Part shown: positions 45,732 to 54,314 of the stretch, piece after piece
Numbering within the stretch: position 1 is the first letter of the stretch
How the letters are laid out: every line of letters starts with the position of its first letter
From: Sphaerobacter sp.
Lineage (GTDB): Bacteria > Chloroflexota > Chloroflexia > Thermomicrobiales > Thermomicrobiaceae
Direction of reading: 5' to 3'
NCBI RefSeq assembly: GCF_019683595.1
Contig: NZ_JADGHZ010000003.1
Location: 1-56,849, forward strand
DNA: 56,849 nucleotides
Program-made: the position numbers and the translations under genes
Notes under the pieces: model-generated
The model's input: the letters and a program-made list of their open reading frames with translations, nothing else
Database searches by the model: none
What the model was told of the DNA's origin: nothing

Positions 45732-45897
45732 CGTTGGGAGAGGGGAGCCAGGCCAGGGGCAAGGCGGAGCTGTGTCCGGCATCGGCGCTCCTCGTGTGTC
45801 GCTCCGATGCGTCATGCTCGCCCGAGGACCGTAGCCCCTTCCCCCGCTGCGCTATGATGGGGGTAGGCTCGTCGGTGGAGCGGGAAGGACGGCTGGG
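45732..45897 (+). other. Leader of the BtuF-like gene
   Basis: About 165 bp. TATGAT (GCGCTATGATGGGG) near 45852 is a possible -10. I looked for a B12 box and cobalamin riboswitch core and did not find one. Confidence 0.4.
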
Positions 45898-46851
45898 ATG
45901 CGGATCGTCTCACTCTTGCCAAGCACCACGGAGATCTGCTTCGCGCTCGGCCTGGGCGACCAGCTCGTCGCCGTCACCCACGAGTGCGACTACCCCCCGG
46001 CGGCACAGAAGCGGCCGCGGATCACCCGCAATGTTCTGCCGTCCGACGTCGACGACGGGGCCGAGATCGACCGGCTGATTCGTGAGCGGGTGCTGCAAGG
46101 GGAGTCGATCTACGAGCTGGACGTGGAGCTGCTGGAGCGGCTGGCTCCGGACCTGATCCTGACCCAGGCGCTCTGCGCTGTCTGTGCCGTCTCCTACGAG
46201 GACGTGCAGGCCATCGCTCAGCGGCTACCCAACCCGCCCCGCGTCGTCTCGGTCGAGCCGCGCACGGTCGAGGAGGTGCTGGAGTCGATCCTCACCGTCG
46301 GCAGCCTCACGGAGCGCACGGTGACGGCCAAAGCGGTCGTCGCGGCGTTGCGGAGCCGAATCGCGTACATCGGAGGACGGGTTGATCCGGGCCAGGCGCC
46401 GCGCCGGGTCGTGTGCCTGGAGTGGCTCGATCCGCCGATGGTCGGCGGCCACTGGGTGCCGGAGATGGTGGCGCTGGCCGGCGGGCAGGACGTGCTCGGT
46501 CGGGCCGGGCAACCGTCGTTCGCGGTGACCTGGGAGCAGATCCGCGACGCCGGGCCGGAGGTGCTGGTGCTGATGCCCTGCGGCTACGACCTGAAGGGGA
46601 CGATCGCCGAGGCGGAGCGCGCGGCGCGCACGGCCGGCGTGCTACCGCCCTTCCTCGACGACATCCCGGCCGTGCGCGACGGGCAGGTCTACGCGGTGGA
46701 CGGCTCCGGCTACTTTAACCGGCCGGGCCCGCGGATCGTCGGCGGGATTGAGATCCTGACGGGCATCCTCCACCCGGAGCGGTTCGCTCGGGGTGGGCCG
46801 CCGGGCACCGTGCAGCAGATCCGGCTCGGGGTTGCGGAGCCGGTCCGGTGA
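45898..46851 (+). CDS. Cobalamin-binding, BtuF/TroA-like protein without signal peptide
   Basis: A 317-residue periplasmic-binding-like fold: MRIVSLLPSTTEICFALGLGDQLVAVTHECDYPPAA, VLQGESIYELDVELLERLAPDLILTQALCAVCAVSYEDVQ, VEPRTVEEVLESI, VVCLEWLDPPMVGGHWVPEMVALAGGQDVLG, GPEVLVLMPCGYDLKGTI and the end DDIPAVRDGQVYAVDGSGYFNRPGPRIVGGIEILTGILHPERF. This is the cobalamin-binding subfamily often misnamed ABC-substrate-binding. No signal peptide or lipobox is visible. The next gene, an ECF S component, starts inside its stop codon, so the two are translationally coupled. B12 or a cobinamide is the likely ligand. Confidence 0.83.
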   Translation: MRIVSLLPSTTEICFALGLGDQLVAVTHECDYPPAAQKRPRITRNVLPSDVDDGAEIDRLIRERVLQGESIYELDVELLERLAPDLILTQALCAVCAVSYEDVQAIAQRLPNPPRVVSVEPRTVEEVLESILTVGSLTERTVTAKAVVAALRSRIAYIGGRVDPGQAPRRVVCLEWLDPPMVGGHWVPEMVALAGGQDVLGRAGQPSFAVTWEQIRDAGPEVLVLMPCGYDLKGTIAEAERAARTAGVLPPFLDDIPAVRDGQVYAVDGSGYFNRPGPRIVGGIEILTGILHPERFARGGPPGTVQQIRLGVAEPVR

Positions 46852-47693
46852 CCGAGCAGGTCGACCTGACGCCCGCGGCAGTGGTTCGACGGCGTGGCTC
46901 ACCCGTCATCTGGGCGGCTAGCCTGGTGGGCCTCCTCACCTTCACCTATCCCTTCTTCCTTCCGGCGTTGGGTCGCCCGGAGCGCCTGACCGGGCGTGGC
47001 ACCGAGGTGGCGCTCCTCTTCGCCATGCTGTCCGTCGTCTGCCTGGGAACCATCCTGCTGGAGGTCCAGGCGGGTGCCACCGCGCGCGGCGCAGCGACGT
47101 CGAAGATGGTGGCCTTCCTCGGCGTCCTGGTGGCCGTAAACGCCGCCCTGCGCCTGATTCCGAGCCTGCTCGGCGCCTCGCCGATCTTCCTGCTCATCAT
47201 CCTGGTGGGGTTTGCCTACGGCGCCGACTTCGGCTTCCTGATGGGCGCACTCACCCTGCTCGTCTCGGCCTTCATCACCGGCGGGCTGGGCCCGTGGCTC
47301 CCCTTCCAGATGCTGGCTGCGGGCTGGGTCGGGATGAGCGCCGGTTGGTTGCCACGCCGAGGGGGACGGCGCGATGTGGTGGTGCTGGCCGTGTTTGGCG
47401 CCGTCTGGGGGTTCCTCTTCGGTGCGGTGATGAACCTCTACTTCTGGCCCTTTGCCGCGCCCGGGCTGGAGCAGCCGGCCGGGTTGTACTGGGTGCCGGG
47501 GATGAGCGCTGCCGAAACGCTGCGGACCTACGCTCGCTTCTACCTCGTGACCTCGCTCGTCCACGACCTCTTCCGCGCCGCGGCGAACGTGGTGCTGGTG
47601 CTGCTGCTGGCCCGTCCGGTCCTGGCACTGCTCGACCGCTTCCACGAGCGCTTCACCTGGCAGCCGTGGGAGGAGCTGCCGGTGGAGGGGTGA
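46848..47693 (+). CDS. ECF transporter S component, CbrT-like (probable cobalamin uptake)
   Basis: A 281-residue membrane protein with two extra N-terminal helices (SPVIWAASLVGLLTFTYPFFLPAL; TEVALLFAMLSVVCLGTILLEVQA) and a six-helix S-component core (SKMVAFLGVLVAVNAALRLIPS; GFAYGADFGFLMGALTLLVSAFITGGLGPWLPFQMLAAGWVGMSAGWLPR; VVVLAVFGAVWGFLFGAVMNLYFW). Such eight-helix S components are the CbrT type tied to cobalamin. GTGA overlap with the upstream gene. ATPase and T component are not here, so it must use a shared module encoded elsewhere. B12 specificity is inferred from the partner. Confidence 0.82.
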   Translation: MTEQVDLTPAAVVRRRGSPVIWAASLVGLLTFTYPFFLPALGRPERLTGRGTEVALLFAMLSVVCLGTILLEVQAGATARGAATSKMVAFLGVLVAVNAALRLIPSLLGASPIFLLIILVGFAYGADFGFLMGALTLLVSAFITGGLGPWLPFQMLAAGWVGMSAGWLPRRGGRRDVVVLAVFGAVWGFLFGAVMNLYFWPFAAPGLEQPAGLYWVPGMSAAETLRTYARFYLVTSLVHDLFRAAANVVLVLLLARPVLALLDRFHERFTWQPWEELPVEG

Positions 47694-47699
47694 GAGGGC

Positions 47700-47828
47700 G
47701 TGATACGTCATACGTCATGCGTCCCCCTCACCCCCGGCCCCTCTCGAACGGAGCCCACCAGGGGAGAGGGGAGACACACGTAACACGGAACACGAGTGAC
47801 GCATTACGCATCACATATGACGTATCGC
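47700..47828. repeat. Heptad repeat arrays (locus 3)
   Basis: Left GTGATAC GTCATAC GTCATGC (47700-47720), core CCCCCTCACCCCCGGCCCCTCTCGAACGGAGCCCACCAGGGGAGAGGGG, right GTAACAC GGAACAC GAGTGAC GCATTAC GCATCAC ATATGAC GTATCGC (47780-47828), all in 7-nt phase. Same design as locus 2. Confidence 0.75.
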
Positions 47829-47945
47829 GCACTTGTGCTGGCATAGAATGTGCGGTAATCGCGCGGGCGCAAACGAGCTCAGGGGGGAGTCTGTCCGGCT
47901 TTTGGCCGGACTACGGATGCGCCCGTTCACCGAGGGGAGAGGATC

Positions 47946-50900
47946 GTGCTGGAGCGTCCGGTGGCGGGAAACGAGCAGCCGGCTCCTGACGTGCGTGACG
48001 AGCCACTACGTTTCCTCGCCGAGGCCGGAATCGCCCTGGCGCGGACGCTCGATTACCGGGAAACCCTCGCCGCTGTGGCCCGGCTCGCCGTCCCAGCCCT
48101 CGGTGACTGCTGCTCCGTCTACCTGCTCGACGACGATGGCTTTCTGCAACGCGTCGCCATCGCGCACGCCGATCCGGAGAAGCAGGCGCTCGCCGTCCGC
48201 ATGAGGGAGCGCTTTGCCAGCCGCCCGGATGCCCCCCACGGCCCGGCGTACGTCCTCCGCACCCTGCGCACCGCCTTCTACCCCACGATCACGGAAGCGA
48301 TGCACCGTGCCGTCATCCGGGACCCCGAGCACCTGGACATCGTCCTCAAGTTGGGGATCCGCTCCAGCATCGTTGTCCCGCTCATCGCCCGCGACCGGAC
48401 ACTCGGGGTGATCTCCTTTATTCTGACCGAGCCGGGCCGTGAGTACGGCCCGTCGGACATCGCACTGGCGGAGGAACTCGCCCAGCGCGTCGCCATTGCC
48501 GTCGACAACGCCCTGCTTCACCGGGCACTGGCTGTTGCGGTCGAACAGCAGGCCGCATCTCTCGCCCTGTTCGACACCCTCTTTTCCAGCGCGCCGGTGG
48601 GCCTGGCGCTTCTCGACCGCGACCTCCGCTACGTTCGGGTGAACGACGCCATCGCCGCCATGAACGGTCTCCCTCCGGAGGCGCACCTGGGCAAGACCGT
48701 CCGCGACCTCTTCCCGCATCTGGCGCCCGAGATCGAGCCCCACGTGCGGCGGGTGCTGGAGACGGGGGAGCTGCTGGCCAACACGGAGCTCACGGGCGCG
48801 CTGCCCGCCGGGGCGGAGGCTCCCCGTACCTGGCTCATCAGCTACTTTCCCGTCCCCGGCGCGGACGGCCAGGTGAGCGGCGTGGGCATCGCCGCCGCCG
48901 AGATCACCGAAACCAAGCGCGCCGAGCAGGAGCGGGAGCGGCTGCTGGCCCAGTTGGAGGCCGAGCGGGCGCACCTGGAGACGGTGCTGCAGCAGATGCC
49001 GGCCGGCGTCATCATCGCCGAAGTCCCCTCCGGCCGGCTCATCCTTGCCAATGCGGAGGCGGAGCGCATCTGGCGCCTGCCGTTCCGGCCCGCCGGCAGC
49101 GTGCAGGAGTGGGAAACCATCGGCTACCGGGCGCTCTATCCGGACGGTACCCGCTATCGGCCGGAGGAGTGGCCGCTCGCACGCGCCATCACCGACGGAA
49201 CGACCGTCTCTGGAGAGGAACTCGACATCATTCGCGGCGACGGATCGCGAGGCAGCATCCGCGTCGACGCGGCGCCCATCCGGGACCGGGATGGGCGGAT
49301 CGTGGCCGGCGTCGTCTCGTTCATCGATATTACTGAGCGGCGCCTCGCCGAAGAGCGCGAGCGGTATCTCGCCGACGTTCGGGATGTCCTCACATCCTCG
49401 CTCGATGTCGACACGACACTGCAGCGCATTGCCGAGCTTACCGTGCCGAAGCTGGCCGACTGGTGCGCCATCCTCCTCGTCGATGACGATTGTCGCGTCG
49501 AGCGGCAGGTGATCGCCCACCAGGATCCGGAAAAGGTTCGTTGGGCACTGGAGATCGAGCGGCGCCACCCGTTTGATCCCGATGCCCCGCACGGGATAGC
49601 CCGCGTGATCCAGACCGGCCAGCCGGAGTTCTACCCGGAGATCACGGATACGCTGCTGGAAGCGGTTAGCCGGAACCCGGAGCACCTCCGTGCTCTGCAG
49701 GAGGCGGGTTTCTGCTCGATGATCGTGGCGCCGCTCCTGGCGCGTGGGCGCAGCATTGGCGCTCTCACCCTGGCCATGGCCGAGTCGGGCCGGCGCTACA
49801 CGGCCGACGACGTGTCCTTGGCTCGGGAGGTCGCTCGCCGCATCGGCCTCGCCGTCGATCATGTCCGGCTCTACGCCGCCGAGCAACAGGCACGGCGGGC
49901 GGCGGAGCAGACGGCCACGCGCATCTCCCAGCTCCAGACGCTAACCGCGGCGCTCGGCGCCGCGCTGACACCGCGCGAGATCGCCGCGGTCACTATCAGC
50001 CAGGAGTTCGCCACCCTCGGTATCCGCCGCGGGATCATCGTCCAGGTGACCGACGATGACGACGTGCTGGAGGTTCTGGCTGCGGTCGGCTGCCCCGAGG
50101 AGTGGGGCGAGTACGGGCGCCGCTTCCCGCGTGAGGTTCTGGCCCCCCTGGCCGACGTCACCCGAACGGGCACGCCGATCTTCCTCGAATCGCGCGAGGC
50201 GATCGCGGAGCGCTACCCGGCGTGCAGCACCGATCCGCACTGCTCCGATGACGCGGCCCTCGCCGTGATGCCGCTCACCGTCGACGGCCGCGTCATCGGG
50301 GCAATGGGGCTCGCCTTTAGCACACCGCAGGACTTCGATGAGGAAGATCGTGCGTTCCTGCTGGCGCTGGCTCGCCAGAGCGCCCACGCGCTCGACCGCG
50401 CCCGCCTCTACCAGGCCGAGCAGGACGCACGAGCGGCTGAGGAGGCCGCCCGCCGACGCCAGACCTTCCTGGCGCAGGCCAGTTCGGTCCTCAACTCGTC
50501 ACTCGACTACCAGCAGACCATGCGCACGATCGCCGAGATGGCCGTACCCGACTTTGCGGACTGGTGCATCGTCCGCATCTTGGATGACCGAGCCAGTCTC
50601 CGGCACGTGGCGATCGCGCATACCGATCCCGAGCGCCGGGATCGCCTCCACGAGGCCTACACGCGTCGCCCGCCACACCACGTCCATCCCCATCCGATCG
50701 CGGAGGCGCTGGGACGCGAAAAGGCCGTGCTGCGCCCCACGGTCGATGAGACGGACTGGATGACGATGGCCAGCGACGAGGAGCACCTGGAGGTGATCCG
50801 GCTCGTCGCGCCGCGCTCGATCATCGTCGCGCCGCTGATCGCACGCGGGCACCGCATCGGGTTGATCTCCTTTATCTGCTCGGACTCCCGGCGCCACTAT

Positions 50901-52292
50901 GGTCCGGACGACCTCGCCCTGGCGGAAGACCTGGCTCAGCGCGCGGCCATCGCCGTCGACAACGCACTCCTCTTCCGCGCCACCCAGGCAGCGGAGGAGA
51001 AGAGCCGCCGGCAGGCCGCCCGCATGACCGCGCTGGCCGCGGCTTCCCGCGCCTTCGCTGAGGCGAGCCTCGACCTGCACGCCGTCCTGGAGACCGCGGC
51101 CGAGCGGGTCGCCGAACTCGTGAGCGACGGCTGCCTAATCCGGCTCATTCCGGGGAACGACGAGTCGGAGCCAAGCCTGCGGCCGGGGGCGATCTACCAC
51201 CCGGACCCCGAGGCGCGGGCGCTGGCGCGCGCCCTGTTCACCTCCAGCGACCGCTCGGCGCTGGAAGACCTGCACTGGGAGGCACTCCAGCGCGGGCAGC
51301 CCGTCGTCCTCGAAGTGACGGACCGGGCGTCGCTCCGCCGCACGATCCGACCGGAATATCTCCCCTACGTCGATCGCTTCCCGCTCCGCCGGTTGCTGGC
51401 AGTGCCCCTCTCCGTGCGCGGCAACACCATCGGATCGCTGGCCGTGTGGCGCGACCTGACGGATCAGCCGTTCACCTCGGACGACTCGACCCTCATCCAG
51501 GATCTGGCCGACCGGGCTGCGCTGGCCATCGAGAACGCGCAACTCTACCGGGAGGCCCAGAGCGCGGTGCGCGTGCGCGAGGCATTCCTGTCCACCGCCT
51601 CGCACGAGCTGAAGACGCCGCTGACCACGGTGAAGGGCTACGGCCAACTGCTCCTCCGCTTCCTCAAGCAGCCCACGCTGGACCGGGAGCACCTCATCAA
51701 ACTGGCGACTCACCTGCGTGACCAGACCGACCGCTTCGAAATGCTCGTCAACGACCTGCTCGATGTCTCCCGCATCCAGCAGGGCCGGCTGGCGCTGCGC
51801 CCGCAGTCCACCGAACTGACGGAGCTGGCCCGATCGGTGCTGGCTCGCTTCGAGCAGTCGCCCGATCGGACGCCTGCCCACCGCCTGGTCTTCGACGCTC
51901 CGGAGCCGATCCACGGTGTCTGGGACCCGGTGCGGCTCGATCAGGTGTTGACCAACCTCATCTCGAACGCGCTCAAGTACTCACCGGATGGCGGCGAGGT
52001 GCGGCTCAGCGTGCGCCGGCGCGGTGACGAGGTGGAACTGGCTGTGAGCGACGAGGGGATCGGCATTCCCGCCGGTGAACAGGCGCAACTGTTCCAGCCC
52101 TTCAGCCGCACGATGCGGGCGCGGCTCGAAATGGGCGGGACCGGCCTCGGCCTCTTCATCTCCCGGCAGATCGTGGAGCAGCACGGCGGCACCATCACGC
52201 TGGAGAGCACCGAGGGCGTCGGATCGACCTTTACCGTTCGGCTCCCCTTGACCCCGCCGGATATCCAGCCTCGCCGCGAGCGCGACGCCTAG
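47946..52292 (+). CDS. Soluble multi-GAF/PAS sensor histidine kinase, 1448 residues
   Basis: A very long sensor kinase with no transmembrane segment or signal peptide. Domains in order, by rough residue: GAF (35-190), PAS (200-330), PAS (340-470), GAF (475-640), GAF (660-825), GAF (835-1000), GAF (1020-1190), HisKA with SHELKTPLTTVKGYGQLL (phospho-His near 1220), HATPase_c with NLISNALKYSPDGG (N box), DEGIGIPAGE (G1) and MGGTGLGLFISRQIVEQHGG (G2). The GAF units resemble each other (VPALGDCCSVYL, VPKLADWCAILL, VPDFADWCIVRI), pointing to duplications. It has no receiver domain, and no response regulator is adjacent, so it is an orphan kinase. Ligands unknown. GTG start with a strong GAGGGGAGAGGA. 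Confidence 0.93.
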   Translation: MLERPVAGNEQPAPDVRDEPLRFLAEAGIALARTLDYRETLAAVARLAVPALGDCCSVYLLDDDGFLQRVAIAHADPEKQALAVRMRERFASRPDAPHGPAYVLRTLRTAFYPTITEAMHRAVIRDPEHLDIVLKLGIRSSIVVPLIARDRTLGVISFILTEPGREYGPSDIALAEELAQRVAIAVDNALLHRALAVAVEQQAASLALFDTLFSSAPVGLALLDRDLRYVRVNDAIAAMNGLPPEAHLGKTVRDLFPHLAPEIEPHVRRVLETGELLANTELTGALPAGAEAPRTWLISYFPVPGADGQVSGVGIAAAEITETKRAEQERERLLAQLEAERAHLETVLQQMPAGVIIAEVPSGRLILANAEAERIWRLPFRPAGSVQEWETIGYRALYPDGTRYRPEEWPLARAITDGTTVSGEELDIIRGDGSRGSIRVDAAPIRDRDGRIVAGVVSFIDITERRLAEERERYLADVRDVLTSSLDVDTTLQRIAELTVPKLADWCAILLVDDDCRVERQVIAHQDPEKVRWALEIERRHPFDPDAPHGIARVIQTGQPEFYPEITDTLLEAVSRNPEHLRALQEAGFCSMIVAPLLARGRSIGALTLAMAESGRRYTADDVSLAREVARRIGLAVDHVRLYAAEQQARRAAEQTATRISQLQTLTAALGAALTPREIAAVTISQEFATLGIRRGIIVQVTDDDDVLEVLAAVGCPEEWGEYGRRFPREVLAPLADVTRTGTPIFLESREAIAERYPACSTDPHCSDDAALAVMPLTVDGRVIGAMGLAFSTPQDFDEEDRAFLLALARQSAHALDRARLYQAEQDARAAEEAARRRQTFLAQASSVLNSSLDYQQTMRTIAEMAVPDFADWCIVRILDDRASLRHVAIAHTDPERRDRLHEAYTRRPPHHVHPHPIAEALGREKAVLRPTVDETDWMTMASDEEHLEVIRLVAPRSIIVAPLIARGHRIGLISFICSDSRRHYGPDDLALAEDLAQRAAIAVDNALLFRATQAAEEKSRRQAARMTALAAASRAFAEASLDLHAVLETAAERVAELVSDGCLIRLIPGNDESEPSLRPGAIYHPDPEARALARALFTSSDRSALEDLHWEALQRGQPVVLEVTDRASLRRTIRPEYLPYVDRFPLRRLLAVPLSVRGNTIGSLAVWRDLTDQPFTSDDSTLIQDLADRAALAIENAQLYREAQSAVRVREAFLSTASHELKTPLTTVKGYGQLLLRFLKQPTLDREHLIKLATHLRDQTDRFEMLVNDLLDVSRIQQGRLALRPQSTELTELARSVLARFEQSPDRTPAHRLVFDAPEPIHGVWDPVRLDQVLTNLISNALKYSPDGGEVRLSVRRRGDEVELAVSDEGIGIPAGEQAQLFQPFSRTMRARLEMGGTGLGLFISRQIVEQHGGTITLESTEGVGSTFTVRLPLTPPDIQPRRERDA

Positions 52293-52355
52293 CTTCACCT
52301 GGCCCGGCGCGCGCTCGCTCGATGACCCGCGCAGGGGCTGCCGTCCGTGACGATA

Positions 52356-52380
52356 CAGCGCGCCGATCGTCGGCGCGCTG
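52356..52380. terminator. Strong hairpin between convergent genes
   Basis: CAGCGCGCCGA-TCG-TCGGCGCGCTG, an 11-bp perfect stem 64 nt past the kinase stop, before the end of the minus-strand lipoprotein gene. No T-run, but likely to act in both directions. Confidence 0.65.
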
Positions 52381-52515
52381 CTGTTCGAGTTCCCGGTGGG
52401 AGTCAACGTGATGTGTGACCCACCGTGCGCCAGCGCGGTCAGCGGCCTTGCCGGGGACGGCGAGTACACCGTCGCCGGCGGGTGGCTCGACCGCCAGTGC
52501 ACGGCGGACCCGTCC

Positions 52516-53304
52516 CTAGATCGGCGGCTCGATGGTGATGTCTTCGTTGTAGCCGGAGTATTCCACCGTCATCGGCCCGTCCGGCGTCTCAAAGACCAAC
52601 CGCCGCGGCAGGTTGTCGTCTGCGCCGACCCACATGCGCCCGGTAATTGTTCCTGCCTCCTCGTCCGGAATGGTCACATCCCAGACGGTACAGGCGACGC
52701 CGTCGATCGTCTCGGTGCCGCTCTGGACCACGGTGACATCCGGTGCACTGACTTCGTCGACCGGATCGTCCGGCGACAGCGCCCCGTAGGTGCTGAGATC
52801 CTGCGGCCCAGGGAGCTGCATCCAGGTGCCGCCCAGGTTCATGTAGGACACATCCCCGATGATGATCATCTCGAACGTGCCCTCGGCCGTCTCCATGGTC
52901 ACGCGCATCCGATCGGGGCGGACCATCTCCAATATCATCTGGTGCGTCTCCCCGGGGGCAGCGGCGCTTGGCATGGTCATCTTCATCCGCAGCGTCTTAA
53001 CCTGCTCCCAGGCCGCGAAGGTCGGCGCGAGCACGTCGGTGGCCGCCGTCCCGGCCGACGGCGCCTCGGTCGGGCTCTCCGTTGCCTCTGCCTCGGGGGT
53101 GCTTTCCGGCGTCGGCGTCTCGGCGGCGGTCGTGGGCGCCGCGGTCGGGCTCGACGCGGTCACGGTCGCCGGCGCGTCGGACGCCGTCGGTGCAGGGGTT
53201 TCCGAATCAGCGGCCGATCCGCCGCAGGCCCCAAGCACGAGACTCCAGGCGAGAAGCCCGACGCTGAGCGCGCGCAGGGGTCTATGTCGTCCGGAACGCA
53301 GCAT
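52516..53304 (-). CDS. Lipoprotein with LolA/LppX-like fold
   Basis: A 262-residue secreted lipoprotein. Signal MLRSGRHRPLRALSVGLLAWSLVLGACGGS has a lipobox LGAC with Cys27. A Thr/Pro/Ala/Glu-rich linker (TPAPTASDAPATVTASSPTAAPTTAAETPTPESTPEAEATESPTEAPSAG) leads to a beta-rich domain (TFAAWEQVKTLRMKMTM, MILEMVRPDRMRVTMETAEGTFEMIIIGDVSYMNLGGTWMQLPG). The pattern recalls LolA/LppX/LprG lipid-carrying proteins. It might shuttle a lipid or act in envelope maintenance; exact role unknown. Confidence 0.78.
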   Translation of the reverse strand: MLRSGRHRPLRALSVGLLAWSLVLGACGGSAADSETPAPTASDAPATVTASSPTAAPTTAAETPTPESTPEAEATESPTEAPSAGTAATDVLAPTFAAWEQVKTLRMKMTMPSAAAPGETHQMILEMVRPDRMRVTMETAEGTFEMIIIGDVSYMNLGGTWMQLPGPQDLSTYGALSPDDPVDEVSAPDVTVVQSGTETIDGVACTVWDVTIPDEEAGTITGRMWVGADDNLPRRLVFETPDGPMTVEYSGYNEDITIEPPI

Positions 53305-53384
53305 ACGTCAATCCCTCTCTCCAACACGAATCCCCACTCAACACACCCGATCCGTACGGGCTCGAACAAAGACTATGTTCACGG

Positions 53385-53414
53385 AAAGTACAAGACGGTG
53401 GCCAATGCTGTCAA
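53385..53414 (-). promoter_or_regulatory. Possible promoter for the lipoprotein gene
   Basis: On the minus strand TTGACA (53414-53409) and TACTTT (53390-53385) are 18 bp apart, about 80 nt before the lipoprotein ATG. -10 match is moderate. Confidence 0.4.
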
Positions 53415-53526
53415 ACCGTTTTGCCCTATCACTCCAGTCGTACGATGGGTGCCACCCCGGCGCTGGCACGTCGCTCGCGACGAATGCCGGGGGCGAACGC
53501 ACCGTGCAGGACGGGAGAGCAGGACC

Positions 53527-53853
53527 ATGGCAGCGATCGACCTGGCACGGGAGTACATCTCGTGCGTGAACGGGCGGGACGGCAGCGGGGCCGCGGCGCT
53601 CTTCGCCCAGGACGGCGAAATCATCCTCCCGGCCGGGCGCGTCTATCGCGGCTGGGATGCCATCGCCGCCCTCATCGAGTCCGCGCCACCGGCCACAACC
53701 GCCCAGATCGCCGAGCGCACGATGGGAACCCACCGGGTGGTCCTGCATGGTGTCGTGCAAACACCCCGGTTCGCCCCCGCGCAGATCGAGTGGATCTTCG
53801 ATGTGGATGGCGACCGTATCCGCCGCCTGACGATCAACCACCTGCGTGCCTGA
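53527..53853 (+). CDS. SnoaL-like/NTF2-fold small protein
   Basis: A 108-residue protein with the SnoaL-like outline: AIDLAREYISCVNGRDGSGAAALFAQDGEIILPAGRVYRGWDAIAALIESAPPATTAQIAERTMGTHRVVLHGVVQTPRFAPAQIEWIFDVDGDRIRRLTI. ATG 53527 with CAGGA upstream lies inside a long track ORF. The fold is used by isomerases, polyketide cyclases and ligand-binding proteins; no function can be assigned here. Confidence 0.72.
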   Translation: MAAIDLAREYISCVNGRDGSGAAALFAQDGEIILPAGRVYRGWDAIAALIESAPPATTAQIAERTMGTHRVVLHGVVQTPRFAPAQIEWIFDVDGDRIRRLTINHLRA

Positions 53854-54314
53854 AGGCTCGCAGGCGTGCACCTCGCGTTTCTCCGCTTGACATGAGCGCC
53901 ATGCTGACGGTCCTCGCGCTGTGGTGCGTACCCGGGGCGGGTGGTGTGAGGATCCCAACGCCGTGGTGTGGGCCTGGGAGTTATGGAATTTGACGGCTAG
54001 TATGGGTGTCCGCCGGTCAGCGCGTGCCCGGGGAGGGTGGTACGAGGATCTCGCACCGCGACGTGTGCCCGAGGCGAAAGCCGCCGGGCTCACAACCAAA
54101 GCCGGCTAAAGCCGGCTGGGACGGGGTATGGCTCACGGCTCGGTGAGACGGTGTTCGCCGCTCGGCATGTGCCCGGCGGCTTTCGCCCCGGGCACGCGCC
54201 GAGCGCGTACATCCATGTAATTTGTCAAATGCCATTGGCCCGGGCACGCACCACACAGTGAACCAAGGGGGCTGCCGGCGCGTCTCGGATGAGGCGCAAT
54301 ATTCCCGGTTCGGC
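53854..54314. other. Repeat-filled intergenic region between SnoaL-like and redoxin genes
   Basis: About 460 bp with no coding sequence. It holds the TIR element 53983-54235 (see there), flanked outside by GGGCGGGTGGTGTGAGGATCCC and GGCCCGGGCACGCACCACAC, which are inverted members of the GTGCCCGGGG/GGATCC family. Confidence 0.7.
53983..54235. mobile_element. MITE-like element with TIRs ATGGNATTTGAC, carrying GCCGGC modules
   Basis: Left end ATGGAATTTGACGGCTAG, right end TGTCAAATGCCAT, reading inward complementary with few mismatches; 253 bp. Inside are GTGCCCGAGGCGAAAGCCGCCGGGC, AAAGCCGGCTAAAGCCGGCTGGG and, in reverse, GTGCCCGGCGGCTTTCGCCCCGGGCAC, the modules of the 14.4-kb block. No ORF. 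Similar length and termini to 45471-45731, but different inner sequence. Confidence 0.68.

Larger units (their letters stand above)
45439..45745. repeat. CCCTCACCCCC/GTTGGGAGAGGGG element, split by a TIR insertion
   Basis: The left half GTGGCCCTCACCCCCGCCCCCTCTTCCAAC and the right half CGTTGGGAGAGGGGAGCC match the intact copy at 32087-32127. Between them sits a 261-bp insert with terminal inverted repeats. Removing the insert restores the palindrome CCAAC/GTTGG, showing the insert moved in later. Confidence 0.75.

Noticed and set aside
45732-45897. Cobalamin riboswitch before the BtuF-like gene
   Set aside because: The leader is too short and lacks the B12 box.
48006-49886. 626-aa minus-strand ORF
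   Set aside because: Antisense to the kinase; no ribosome site or motif.
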